Assembly (NCBI GenBank): GCA_009602725.1
Contig: WELB01000027.1
Location: forward strand, 207,324-271,323
Reading direction: 5' to 3'
From: Spirogloea muscicola
Lineage: Eukaryota > Streptophyta > Zygnematophyceae > Spirogloeales > Spirogloeaceae
DNA: 64,000 nt
The notes under the pieces were generated by a model, which worked only from the letters and a program-made list of their open reading frames with translations, was not told where the DNA came from and made no database searches. The translations under genes and the position numbers were made by a program. Below are positions 34,791 to 45,358 of the stretch, piece by piece (within the stretch, counting starts at the first letter, position 1; every line of letters begins with the position of its first letter).

Positions 34791-34952
34791 ATCAATTCAG
34801 TCACACACGCCATCGCTCCAGCCCCCGCCTGTCCGTGAGTGTCAGCCTGCGCCTCCTTCCACCCCCTCCATTCAATCCATCGCCCCGTCCTCCACCCACG
34901 GCCACTCTCGCCGCGGCGCCCGCTCCGCGCTTGCCGCAGCTCCGCGCCGCCT

Positions 34953-34986
<34 letters not shown>

Positions 34987-35465
34987 GCAGCGCTCTCACA
35001 GGCGGCTTGTCCGGCGGGCAGTTTCAGCGCCTCTTAGCCGCGCCTCACCGCCTCTCGCCGGTTCGGCGGCGCATCGCGTGCGCCTCTGACGCCATCCACG
35101 GCCGAGCGCGTCGGTCACTCTGTCAAGCGCTGAGTTCCGGGCTGCGTGAGGCTCGTGAGACTGCAGCTTAAGCGGCTCCAACAACCAGTGGTACAATCAG
35201 TGGGACAATCAGGCAAGTCAGCTAGTGAGGATGTCGTTCTGCAGCAGGGATGGCAGGACTTGACCATATCATAAAGGTCTCCAGTTTCAGTAACGTCCGA
35301 GACTTTGCAACGGTGCAGTGGCAGCGGCAAGCTCGCATATATATAACCTGATCATTCTGACCTGCTGGTTCCAGCGTAACAAGCTATACTGGGTATTCTT
35401 GCTGATGCCTTGTTGTAGCAGTTGCACTGATGTCAGTACTGCTCGTGCAGGACGTTTGTGCCACC

Positions 35466-37311
35466 ATGGTGCTGTTTCGACAGATCTCAAGAAGGCTGAG
35501 CGGAGTGGAAGAGCTTCTGACTCCAGAAGAGGATGCAGTAAAGGTAGCACTTCTGACTAGGTTCTGGTCTACAGCAGCCAGTGTGGGTTGAGTGTTGTCA
35601 ACGTCAGGCTGTCGTTTTGGCATCCTTGGTACTTCTTCTTGCTTCTCTATCAGATAAAAGTCTGTGTTGCTGCACGTGTCTCTCAGCCAATGGCTATCAC
35701 TGGGGTGTTTCTCATCTTCATGTTGCCGGATGTGGTCTGGAGGAGTCTGCAAACACGCAATGTAGTTGGGCTTTCACTACACTTCTCTTCCCTCATCCTC
35801 ACCCTGCTGCCGGCCCTCGTTCAGCTCTCACTCGAAATACAAGCTTCTGTGCTACTCGTTCACCTCACAGGTCCGGGAGCTCCGAGCTGCCTTGGGGCCT
35901 CTGGATGAGAAGCAGACTATCTACTGCACAGATGGTTGTCTCCGGCGCTATTTGAAGGCTCGAAATTGGAATGTGAAGAAGGCCGAGAAGATGCTGAAAG
36001 ATACGTTGAAATGGCGTCAGAAGTTCAAGCCTGAAGAAATCAAATGGGTGTGTTCTCTTGTCTTGGGCTTCTTTTGGGCAGTCATCTTTGTCCGTGTCTG
36101 CAGATACTTCAAACATTAACAAGGGAAGGTGGTGATGTAAGCCAGAAGCATGTCAGTCGTTCTCATTTGCTCTAATTGATGCTCACATTCCTCCAGCTCC
36201 TACTGAGCAGGAGGATGTTGCACACGAAGGAGAAACGGCAAAGCTTTACAAAGCTGACTTTCTTGACCGCAAGGGGCACAGCGTCCTTGTCATGTGCCCT
36301 GGAAGACAGGTCAGTAACCTAGTCAAGCATGTCATTGTCATCCTCTTAACCTTTTCTGTCAGAGACAGGCTTGTTTCTGACGGGCTTGTTTCTGACAGGA
36401 GGCACGTCTCTCAGTTTAGTCCCCTGCTTCTTCAAACAGGCTGGACCTTGCCCAGAGAGTTGATGTTCTCCTGTCACATGCCATCTTCCTTCGCTTTTGG
36501 AGAATCTGACTAGTCTCATCCAATTCCGCTGATTCAGCTTGTGCTAGTCTTTTACCCGCAGAACACCAACGAGCACAACAGTCAGATGAGGCATCTTGTG
36601 TATTGCCTGGAGAATGCAGTCATATCGCTTCCACCAGACCAAGAGCAGATGGTGTGGCTTGTGGACTTCCAAGGCTGGACTTACAGGAGCTCTCCTCCAA
36701 TGAAGAGTGCCAGGGAGACTCTCAACATCCTCCAGAACCACTACCCGGAGAGGCTGGGCTTGGCTATCTGCTACAATCCTCCTAGAGTCTTTGAGGCCTT
36801 CTGGAGTGTGAGTTCTTGCCCAAGTATCTGCTCAGATGCTCATTGATGACTAAATGCATATTTCCAAAAATTTGCGATAGCTGCCTTGAGCACACTGAGC
36901 AGCTTCTCACATCAGTAGTGCACACAGCAGCCAGCAGTGCGCTCACAGCTGCTTACGAATAGAGCTCAACACTATATCTTGTATACTGTTTGCACTCACT
37001 GGCAGATGATTAGACCGTTCATAGACAGCAAGACTGCAAAGAAGGTTCGTTTCATTTATGCCAAAGGTTCGCAAAGTACAAGGCTACTGGAGGAATTGTT
37101 TGACCTCAACAAGTTGGATCAGCAGTTTGGAGGTAAGAAGCCATGGTCGTATGACCACGAGGCTTACGGCAAGCTGCGGAAGCAGGACGACCTAAAGCAG
37201 GCGGAGCACTGGCACTTGCCGGCCGGAAGGGGCCTGCAGGAGCACGCAGGTGGGGTGGCCAATGAGGGCAAAGGTTATTATGCAAGCGGCCACGCAAGCA
37301 TCACCACATGA
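35466..37311 (+). CDS. Sec14-like (CRAL-TRIO) lipid-transfer protein
   Basis: Exons 35466-35543, 35871-36047, 36211-36309, 36562-36807 and 37006-37311, all phase 0, 301 residues. The ATG at 35466 has a strong context (CCACCATGG). The N-terminal CRAL-TRIO_N helices include CLRRYLKARNWNVKKAEKML and LKWRQKFKPEEIKW. The lipid-binding lobe follows: EDVAHEGETAKLYKADFLDR, QMRHLVYCLENA, MVWLVDFQGWTY, ETLNILQNHYPERLGLAICY, NPPRVFEAFW, and the floor IRPFIDSKTAKKVRFI. The pattern HYPERL...NPP..F...W is typical of the Sec14/PITP family, which exchanges phosphatidylinositol and other lipids at cytosolic membrane faces. The last 30 or so residues (Gly/Ala-rich) look unstructured. A CCG repeat and untranslated leader lie at 34900-35465. 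Confidence 0.92.
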
Positions 37312-38135
37312 TGCCCAAGCATGAGGTTCTGGAGCTAAGCGGCCGTTTCCACCGGCATGCCACTTTTCGCAACCACAAACTGCTGCAATCCTGAGAAGAG
37401 GCTGCCTACTTGCGCCTGCCTTCCGTGATGTGACAGACATATGATTGAGGGGGCTTTACTGGGTGCACTTAGACAGCCTATGCCTCTGCATTCGCCACGC
37501 TGGCACTTGCAGCCGTGATGGTTGTATATCTATGTCTTGAACTCCTGCCCATTAAACTGCATAACTGCAGTGCTACGAATTCATTCATTTCGTATTCCTG
37601 ATAGTTATCCCAAAACTTTGACCAACTAACTAACTATCAGTACCTTGGATCAATTTACGATTCTCCAAAGTTCACTGCGCAACTTGAGGAATGTGCATAT
37701 GTGCAATATAACAATGTATTACTGGCAGGAAAGATGATATAGAACCCAGTCTCGTTTGGTGTCCTGGCAAAATAGATTCTGCTGCAGGAGCACAACCACT
37801 TCCTGCCACAGCTTTTACAGCAGAGGTGCTGACTGACCACTGCAATAGCAGTGGATACAAGCAACTGATTCACTACTGCCGATGGCGATTCGACTCGAAC
37901 AGTCACAAGGCATTGACAGTGTGCCAGCTATACCAAGATCAGCAATCAACATAGTCTAGGCTGGCTGGCTGCACAAACTCCACATTTTTACACTGCTGGT
38001 GTCAGTAAAGGTAGATAAAGCCCAATGCCCCTCATGGACAAGCTAGTCAGCAGCTTCGACTACACACTTTTCAGCATGTCTCCTCCACTAACGTCTGCAG
38101 CATCAGCAAGGAGCTCACAGTTGCTCAAGCATTGC
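37312..38135. other. Intergenic 3' region between convergent genes
   Basis: Probable 3' UTR of the Sec14-like gene and of the small minus-strand gene. No additional exon seen. Confidence 0.4.
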
Positions 38136-38366
38136 TCAGGCCTTGCTCGGCAGCAGTACCTCAGAAGCAACCTTCGATGGGCCGGCACCCTGCTGCTCAA
38201 CATCCGAAGAGCGGCTCACATCAAGAGAAGCGCCGCCAAGCACGCCACTACTGCCGCCTCCTGTCCCCGTCGGACCGGGGATGGACAAGTCCGGCTTGTA
38301 GTAGTTGTGGACCACGGCTGCGCCGGCAAGCAGCGACGACAGTGCGACGGCGTACGACCGCAGCAT
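38136..38366 (-). CDS. Brawnin/UQCC6-like small mitochondrial protein (complex III assembly)
   Basis: A single-exon ATG-started frame of 76 residues. The N-terminus is a short hydrophobic segment (YAVALSSLLAGAAVVH) followed directly by NYYKPDLSIPGP. The combination of a membrane stretch, VVH.YY.PDL and IP is the hallmark of Brawnin (UQCC6), a mini-protein of the inner mitochondrial membrane needed for ubiquinol-cytochrome c reductase assembly. The remaining 40 residues are Gly/Ser-rich and not conserved. Animal Brawnin is about 70 residues long. The match rests on a short motif, so this is a good candidate, not a certainty. Being single-exon and tiny, it is easily missed by gene finders. Confidence 0.62.
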   Translation of the reverse strand: MLRSYAVALSSLLAGAAVVHNYYKPDLSIPGPTGTGGGSSGVLGGASLDVSRSSDVEQQGAGPSKVASEVLLPSKA

Positions 38367-38924
38367 GGTCGCGCTAGCGGCGGCACCAGGGCTCTGATTC
38401 TACTGCAGGCCCAAGGAGCCAACGGCAGCCGAGGCCACTGCGGGGCTTCGACGGGTTGAGCCCACCAGGGTCGCGCCACATGTGGGTTCTTGGGGAATGT
38501 CGCCGCCAGCTGCGGCTGCCGCTTCGACACAGTGGCAGCCGTTGGCGCCGCCGCTGCAGTGCTGCTGCTGCTGCTGGGTGGCCTCGAGTACGTAAGGCTG
38601 GTTGCTCTTCACGAAGCAATTGCTGCTCGGACGAGCCCGGCCCCAGTGCTCACTTCGCCGGCGTCGTCACCACCGCCAGCTTCCGGTTGCGGACGATGCA
38701 CCGAGGAGCCGCCACCGCCGCCGCCGCCACCGTCGTGCCGTAATTTCCGCAAGCCTCGCCCTGGCCCAAGCCTGCCTCCACGACTGTGCTCCGCGCCGCT
38801 GCGCGCTGGACGGCGCTCCACCACGCCCGCCTCTCGAGGTCTCTAGTTGAGACCCCTAATCTCCAGAATCTAGACCTCAAACCCCTAATCCCCAGAATCT
38901 AGAATTCTCATCTGTTTCAAACAG
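38367..38924. other. GC-rich flank of the Brawnin-like gene
   Basis: A plus-strand frame at 38490-38846 has a hydrophobic stretch but begins with TTG and shows no family resemblance, so it is not called. Confidence 0.35.
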
Positions 38925-39370
38925 AAGAGAGAAGGCGCGCGGTGCGCATGAAATTAAAGAACAGAAGAGGAGAGGTGCTCTACTACAGAAGAAAAGCGCG
39001 GCCGAATTGACTGGTGGCTGGGAGAAGCCAGCCCAAAGAGAGAAAAGCGCGGCCGAATTGTCTGGTGGCTGGGAGAAGCCAGCCCAAAAGGAGTGGACAA
39101 GGTCAAGAAGAAGAAGGCTCGCCCATAAAGAAAGAGGGGCTGGCAAAGCCAGCCCAAAAAGAATGGACAATGTCCAAAGCCGAAGAATGAGAAGCCGAGG
39201 AAGGACTCCTCTACTCTACCAGTCACGACAACATACTAGGGAAGCTCAGTAACCGCGAGTGAGCAACATCAGAGGAGCCGAATCGGGCGATGGTCGAGAA
39301 GGGCCCTTCTCCCTTTGCGATTCTTCTCAGGCTGGCTGTTCACAGCCGTCGCCCCCTTTGGGAGAGCCAC
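38925..39370. mobile_element. Retroelement tails, minus then plus
   Basis: Two near-identical minus-strand arms, GGTGGCTGGGAGAAGCCAGCC, lie at about 39012 and 39063. A third (GGCTGGCAAAGCCAGCCC) is at about 39137. A stop-region remnant (GCTCAGTAACCGCGAGTGAG) is at about 39243. A plus-oriented tail with GGCTGGCTGTTCACAGCC follows at about 39332. The GCGCGCGGTGCGC block is at about 38935-38947. Confidence 0.65.
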
Positions 39371-41208
39371 TGTCTTTCCTTGGCTAGTCACTCTTTGCAG
39401 CCACTGTTTTCCTTCTTCATCTCCATCTGGAAGAGCCCGCTGTGAAACAGCTGCTTCTTGGAAGTGCCTTCTCCCTTGACTTGTCGACAGTTGTGAGTTG
39501 ACTTGGGGTGCCGAGCTCATGAACGTCGAAGAAGCTGACGAGGGCAAGCTCGGTCGTGGTGATAGTAATAATAACAATAATCGTCGTATTATTCGTCTGC
39601 GGTCCGTGCCGGTCTGGCACTTGTGAGGCGTACCCCCTTGCGCCAACGCCACACATGCTAGGGCCCACCTTGCGATGGAGAACTTGAAGTCTGTCTAGGC
39701 GACGCTGCTGATGACGAACAAGCCTGCAAGGCCTCGACACCATTACACCAAGGCCGACCCCGTTTGGCTATTCCGTGTTGCCCTGCCAGCGATGAGCCTG
39801 GCATCAGAAGGCGCAGCTGCCAAGCTCGTCAGTTGCAGCCACCGTTGCCCCAAGTCTCTCCATCTTGCCAGAGGATTTGCACGTGGCCACCATGCGAGCC
39901 ATGACACTGGCCCACCTCTTAGTGATACTCCTTCACGATTCGAAGCCTCTACTGCAGCCACCTTCCCATTTTGCACGCAAGTGGGTGATGTTTGAGCTCA
40001 ACGATGGTCTGGCCCGGCAGCAATCAGAAATATTGTGCACTAACAGAGCCTCGATGTCAATAACAAGAGCGTGCTCTTCCATGAACCAATAGGCAGGGAT
40101 CATGGTCCGGCATCTCTTAGCCTCCAAGTTGTGAGCCGGTGGCAGATTATCAGGAGCTAGTTGGCACCCCACGCGGGTTGTGGTTGCCTCCTACTCACGC
40201 TACAGCACGGTTAACCATATGGGCCCAAAATGACTGCACGTCTGTCGCAGACAGGACGCTTACAATCTCTCTGTAGGACTGTCTAGCACGTGCAGGGTGT
40301 CCCCTCGGATATTCTCCACTACAAGGTCTTCAGTGTGCCGAAGTGGCCACCTGAATGAAGAGCCGGGCAATGGTAGCTGACAGACCATAGATTGCCTGAG
40401 CTTTCATTCCTGCAAGTATTGAGTTATGAACCCACGTAACTGCAGCTCCAGAAGAAAATAACATTGCAGTGTTCAAAATTGAATCACCTCAATTCTTTTA
40501 GGGGGGCCAAATAGCTTCAATCTTCACAGAAGGGGATAAAAGATAATGGAAACTCGTTTTAAAAAGACACTAAAAAGAACATGACCTCAGAAATAGTAAT
40601 TAGGATTATACCATAACAAAGGCCGTGCTGTACAACAGATGTATGGTGACCTTCATAAGTAGATTCACTAATCACATCACGCCACCATACAGACATAGTT
40701 TACAGAATCATTGCAGTACCAAAGCTTAAAAGCATACAGCCTCCTTGCAATGAATGCATATATATTACACCACCAGAGCTGGACAGAATGAACCTTAATA
40801 TCATCGTCATCACATGTGGTCAGCTAGTTTCCAAACCTGCAAGTTGGTCGCTGGAGCACTGCTAGAAGTGGAGCACTGCTAGAAGCTGAGCACTGCTAAA
40901 AGGTAGACTATCTCGAGAGCAGCAATCTCTCCTTAACAACCAAGCCTTTATATAAGACGAGGAATACAGGGAATCTTGCTCTGTTCAAACTAACATGCAA
41001 TATCAAAGAACGCCATGGTGGTCAGAATATACAACCAGCAGAGAGGGCGCATGCAGAGCCGCTTGCTTGCGGACCGCGGAGCCTCAATGCCGTACTGCAT
41101 GAAAGAAGTGGATTGCCACATCAGTCTGGGCTGGCTTGGTGCAGGTGCCGCCACCACCACGACCATGAAGCCCAGCTCTGGCCGTGGGCAGCATCTGCCC
41201 TCCACCTC
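39371..41208. other. Intergenic region; no gene recognised
   Basis: 1.8 kb without a convincing exon on either strand. It becomes AT-richer than its surroundings at 40400-40980. A short tandem of about 18-bp units around GAGCACTGCTAGAAG lies at 40852-40901. The right part is the 3' flank of the alternative oxidase gene. Confidence 0.4.
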
Positions 41209-43257
41209 CTAGTGGTACTCGAGCGGCGCGGGGTTGTGCCGCAGCTCCTTGTGCTTCTCCACAACATCCTGGTTGCAGACCAGCCACACACGCGGCACGC
41301 ACGATCATGAGCTGTTTGCCACCTGGTGGCAGCTGCGCACAGGTGGCAGCGGCAGCAGCCTCTGCATGCGCACCGCAGCAAAGTGGTTGACGTCGCGGTG
41401 GTGTGCCTCGTCTGCACGGATGGTGAGCACAACGTCGCGCAATGTGGCGTCCTTCGGCAGGCGCCAGTAGTCGCGCGCGATCGCCGGTGCCGGCTCGTTG
41501 GCAATGTTGCCATTGTCAAGCTCCTTGAGAAAGTGCGTGTACGACCATATAGCCTCTTCCTCCAGGTACCCAACTATGCGGTGCGCAATGCGCGGGTTGA
41601 CCAAGTAAGCAAGGAAGTACGCATTGAAGAACACACCCTGCGCAACAATGTTCCAGCCATTTCTGCATCAACAGTGTCGTCGGCCGTAGTAGTTGCGGTC
41701 TTATATCGGCATTGGTGGCCCCAGGCAGAGCCTCCTTAGTGGCATCAGGGAAGGAGCAGAGTCGGAGCGGGAGGGTGAGGAAGGTGAAGGTCCGCAAGAA
41801 GCGCAGAGAGGGAGTGGGAGCAAGTGGGAGGAGAGGAGGGAGGCGGGGAGGAGGGACGCTGCTCGAAGGAGGGAGAGAGCAAAGCACAGGACGGATGGGG
41901 TTTGAAGAGGCTCTAGGGAAGGTGGTGCGAGTCGCACCTGGACGGCTATAACGAGAGCGCGCTCATACCACTTGGGCTGCACCACCTCCATGAACGTCAT
42001 GAGGTGCATGCGCTCGTTCTCGGCCTCGGCGAGCAGGCAGCGGATCCAGCCGCCGCTGTGCTCGAACCGCCGCAAGGACTGCAGGTGCAGCAGCATGCCG
42101 CCCACCATGCCAGGCACAGCAGCCACTGTCTCCAGCATGACCGCCCGGCAGCCGTACCTCTTCTGCACGAGCGAGCCAGCGAGCGCAAAGCATTAGCAAG
42201 GGCCGGGCAAGGCAGACCATGGTTGGATGAGGGAGAGAATAAAGGAATCTGCATCATCACTCTCATATCAGATCCTGAGTTGGAGTTTCGCCTGGAGCCT
42301 CAGAGATATTTACTCAAATGCTTGGAAGGACCAGGGTCGTCAACGCGGCAGAATTGGAGAGGAGGATGGGCACACCCGGAAGAAGATGTCTGTGGGCACG
42401 CGCATGAGCTTGACAGCGTGGTACGCAATGCGGTCGCTCAGGTTGGTCGGCTTGTGGTGCTTCTCCAGATCAATGCCCAGGTTGGCCGAGTACGCGTCTG
42501 CCGGCTGCGCACGGCAGAGGGCATGCGAAAAGGGAACGACCAGTAAGAGAGAGTGGGAGGATGAGGAACTCGAAGTTGTATCACGTGATGGAGGGCCTGA
42601 GTGGCCGAGTACAAAGGCAAGCACACTGACAGATGTGCATCACCTGCTGCCAAGCTGACCCACTCAGCAACCACGAGTCAGCACATAGAGGTCGCTGACC
42701 GATGCCCGAATACCAGAAGGAAATGGACAAGCTCTTGTGCCAAGTGGAGGGGGGGAGTTGTGAGGAGGGGAGGGTGACGAGGGAGAACAGAGGAGAGAGG
42801 AGAGAGGAGAGGGGAGAGGGGAGAGAGGAGAGAGGAGAGAGGAGAGAGGAGAGAGGAGAGAGGAAAGAGGAGAGAGGAAAGAGGAGATAGGAGGGAGGAG
42901 AGAGGAGAGAGGAGAGAGGAGAGAGGAGAGAGGAGAGAGGAGAGAGGAGAGAGGGGAGAGGGGAGAGGGGAGAGGAGAGAGGAGAGAGGGAGGAGGCACC
43001 GTGAACGAGTGCCAAGGCCACTCGGAGCCGTCGGCGCGGCGGTGCTTCTTGGGCGCGATACCCCAGTACTCGGACACGACCGCCTCGCCCGCCGCCTCGC
43101 GCGCCGCCAGCGCCGGCCCTGCAGCGGCCCGGGTCACCGACTGCCGCTCCCGCGCAACCGCCTCGTCTGCGGCGTCGGCGCCGTCGTCCGCCTCCCCGAC
43201 GGCCTTCGCGGTCGACGTCGACGCCGCCCTGTCCAGTCGCCAGCGCCCTCGCCGCAA
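41209..43257 (-). CDS. AOX: Mitochondrial alternative oxidase (ubiquinol oxidase), 5' end unresolved
   Basis: Exons in transcript order: about 43257-43000, 42504-42376, 42162-41938, 41637-41374 and 41268-41209. All diiron-site motifs are present: LET in [37 protein letters not shown], and [16 protein letters not shown] across the last intron. The protein ends PAPLEYH, near the usual PAPxGYH. AOX passes electrons from ubiquinol to oxygen at the inner mitochondrial membrane without proton pumping. In the segment [13 protein letters not shown] the position of regulatory Cys I (usually CF before PW) is Ser. No in-frame ATG occurs before 43257, and an adjacent frame up to 43622 looks like an Ala/Arg/Ser-rich targeting peptide running toward an N gap. 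The first exon is therefore unresolved. The first resolved intron carries a long GA-rich minisatellite. Confidence 0.93.
42775..42990 (+). repeat. GA-rich minisatellite in an AOX intron
   Basis: About 30 units around GGAGAGA, polypyrimidine on the coding strand. It lies between the exon ending at 43000 and the one starting at 42504. It could matter for splicing as an extreme polypyrimidine tract, but it is not adjacent to the acceptor. Confidence 0.9.
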
Positions 43258-43676
43258 TCAATTGGCCAGCGACGATGAGGTCGTCCGCAACGAGAGCACT
43301 GGCAGCTGACATTCCCGAGATGGCACCGGAGGGCTGCATGAAGGTAGCCACCTGGAGCTGAATCTTGCCAGAAGGCTTTCCGAGAGCTTGCTTGGCCGGA
43401 ACACGGAGGCGGCTGGCCCCGTCCAGCTCGAAGCGCCGTGCTCGGCGGCGGGAAGGAGAGCGAGCTTCGGCAGCGACCTGCGATGGCAAGCGAGGAGCCG
43501 CCACCGGCGAGCAGAGGCGGACGGGCACTCAGCTCGCGTCCTAGCCCCGGGGGTGGGAGGGAGTCGAGACGAAGCGAGGGAGGAAGGGCAGCGCGGCAAG
43601 CCTGCCTGGAGGCGAGCGCCAACAGCGCGCCGGCGGCCGCGGGCGCTGGGCGCCGGAGCCCCGCGGCAGCGGCGGC

Positions 43677-44384
43677 NNNNNNNNNNNNNNNNNNNNNNNN
43701 NNNNNNNNNNNNNNNNNNNNNNNNNNNNNNNNNNNNNNNNNNNNNNNNNNNNNNNNNNNNNNNNNNNNNNNNNNNNNNNNNNNNNNNNNNNNNNNNNNNN
43801 NNNNNNNNNNNNNNNNNNNNNNNNNNNNNNNNNNNNNNNNNNNNNNNNNNNNNNNNNNNNNNNNNNNNNNNNNNNNNNNNNNNNNNNNNNNNNNNNNNNN
43901 NNNNNNNNNNNNNNNNNNNNNNNNNNNNNNNNNNNNNNNNNNNNNNNNNNNNNNNNNNNNNNNNNNNNNNNNNNNNNNNNNNNNNNNNNNNNNNNNNNNN
44001 NNNNNNNNNNNNNNNNNNNNNNNNNNNNNNNNNNNNNNNNNNNNNNNNNNNNNNNNNNNNNNNNNNNNNNNNNNNNNNNNNNNNNNNNNNNNNNNNNNNN
44101 NNNNNNNNNNNNNNNNNNNNNNNNNNNNNNNNNNNNNNNNNNNNNNNNNNNNNNNNNNNNNNNNNNNNNNNNNNNNNNNNNNNNNNNNNNNNNNNNNNNN
44201 NNNNNNNNNNNNNNNNNNNNNNNNNNNNNNNNNNNNNNNNNNNNNNNNNNNNNNNNNNNNNNNNNNNNNNNNNNNNNNNNNNNNNNNNNNNNNNNNNNNN
44301 NNNNNNNNNNNNNNNNNNNNNNNNNNNNNNNNNNNNNNNNNNNNNNNNNNNNNNNNNNNNNNNNNNNNNNNNNNNNNNNNNNNN
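43677..44384. other. Assembly gap (708 Ns)
   Basis: A run of N between the AOX 5' region and a retroelement copy. The AOX first exon may lie in it. Confidence 0.98.
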
Positions 44385-44870
44385 AAGCTAACTTGGGGAG
44401 CTGGAGCGCCGCCACGAAAGCCGGAGGCCTGACTTAGAGCGCGCCCTGCACGTTGATGAAGAGCCAATGCTTGCGAGCGCTGCAAACTAAGCGAGAGCCG
44501 CATTCTATAATATGCAACTAAGGCCTGCGGAATGCTGGAGTGGCCCAAGCTGCCCCCCCGACTTCGACGACGCGCATCAACCAGCCGGGCTAGATGCTGG
44601 ATCAGGGAGGACCATTTCACGCACGAGAAGAAGAAGTGGCTCTCCCAATGGGGGCAAGGGCTGTGAAAAGCCAGCCCGAAAAGAATTGACAAAGGGTCGA
44701 AGGCGCCACACTGAGAGCCTACTGAGTGCCTTACTGGGTGCCTTTGGGCTGGCCTCTCACAGCCACTGCTCTCACTTTGGACGCGCTTTCTCCTTTCACA
44801 GCCCTCGCCCCCTTCTGGAAAAACTTCCTTGCCAGAAGTATGTAGTTCGAATTTTTTCCACATGCTGAGC
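44385..44870 (-). mobile_element. Retroelement copy (variant B) and two tails
   Basis: On the minus strand the protein end reads VDARRRSRGGSLGHS, ALVAYYRMRLSLSLQRSQAL and RAGRALSQASGFRGG. It is nearly the same as the copy at 52358-52654. A minus-oriented tail (GGGCTGTGAAAAGCCAGCCC) lies at about 44656-44680 and a plus-oriented one (TTTGGGCTGGCCTCTCACAGCC) at about 44745-44766. Confidence 0.7.
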
Positions 44871-45358
44871 AGACTAGAGGTGTTTGGGAAGCTGCAAGTA
44901 GTGACATATGTGTCTGGTGGGTGTGCTCCCTTCAGATTGGGTAGCACTGCTCATCTAGATGAGCTTGTGCGGACCACCGGATTGATAGAGATCGAATGTG
45001 GTCGAGCTCATTTGAGCTAACTCCAGCTTTTATTCTACAACCTAGAGTTGTGCATGTCCTAAGTGACTAACAAGCAGCAGCTGGTGGACTGAGATGGTCT
45101 TCTGGTAGCGCTGTTGGTGGCTTGCAGCCAAGGGGCAGCTGCTGTAAGAATGGACAGATTAGCATGCATTGTCTACGTAAAGAGACTCCTAAGCATCCTG
45201 CAGGTGGAGCGAGGGCGTGTGTAGCAATAACAGGCGCCCTCATGAGAGAGGATTTGTAGCGGAGGCCGATGGGGCGCACCCCAAGGAACGACCGCTGTCC
45301 TAGAGCTATGGGGAGAACATGCTGGCAGCGAGTGGCCGTCGTGACAGTGATGAAGGCT
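44871..45358. other. 3' flank of the TPR gene; no other gene
   Basis: No exon recognised on either strand. Probable 3' UTR of the minus-strand TPR gene. Confidence 0.4.

Noticed and set aside
36104-36136. An extra mini-exon in the Sec14-like gene
   Set aside because: It has AG and GT borders and is in phase, but joining KPEEIKW directly to EDVAHEGET matches the family better.
38490-38846. A plus-strand frame with a poly-Leu hydrophobic stretch
   Set aside because: It starts with TTG, continues into Pro/Arg-rich GC-biased translation, and has no counterpart known to me.
43134-43622. An AOX targeting-peptide exon (ALASRQACRAALPPSLRLDS)
   Set aside because: It is attractive as a transit peptide, but no ATG is visible before the gap and no clear splice join to the AOX frame was found, so it is not called as part of the CDS.
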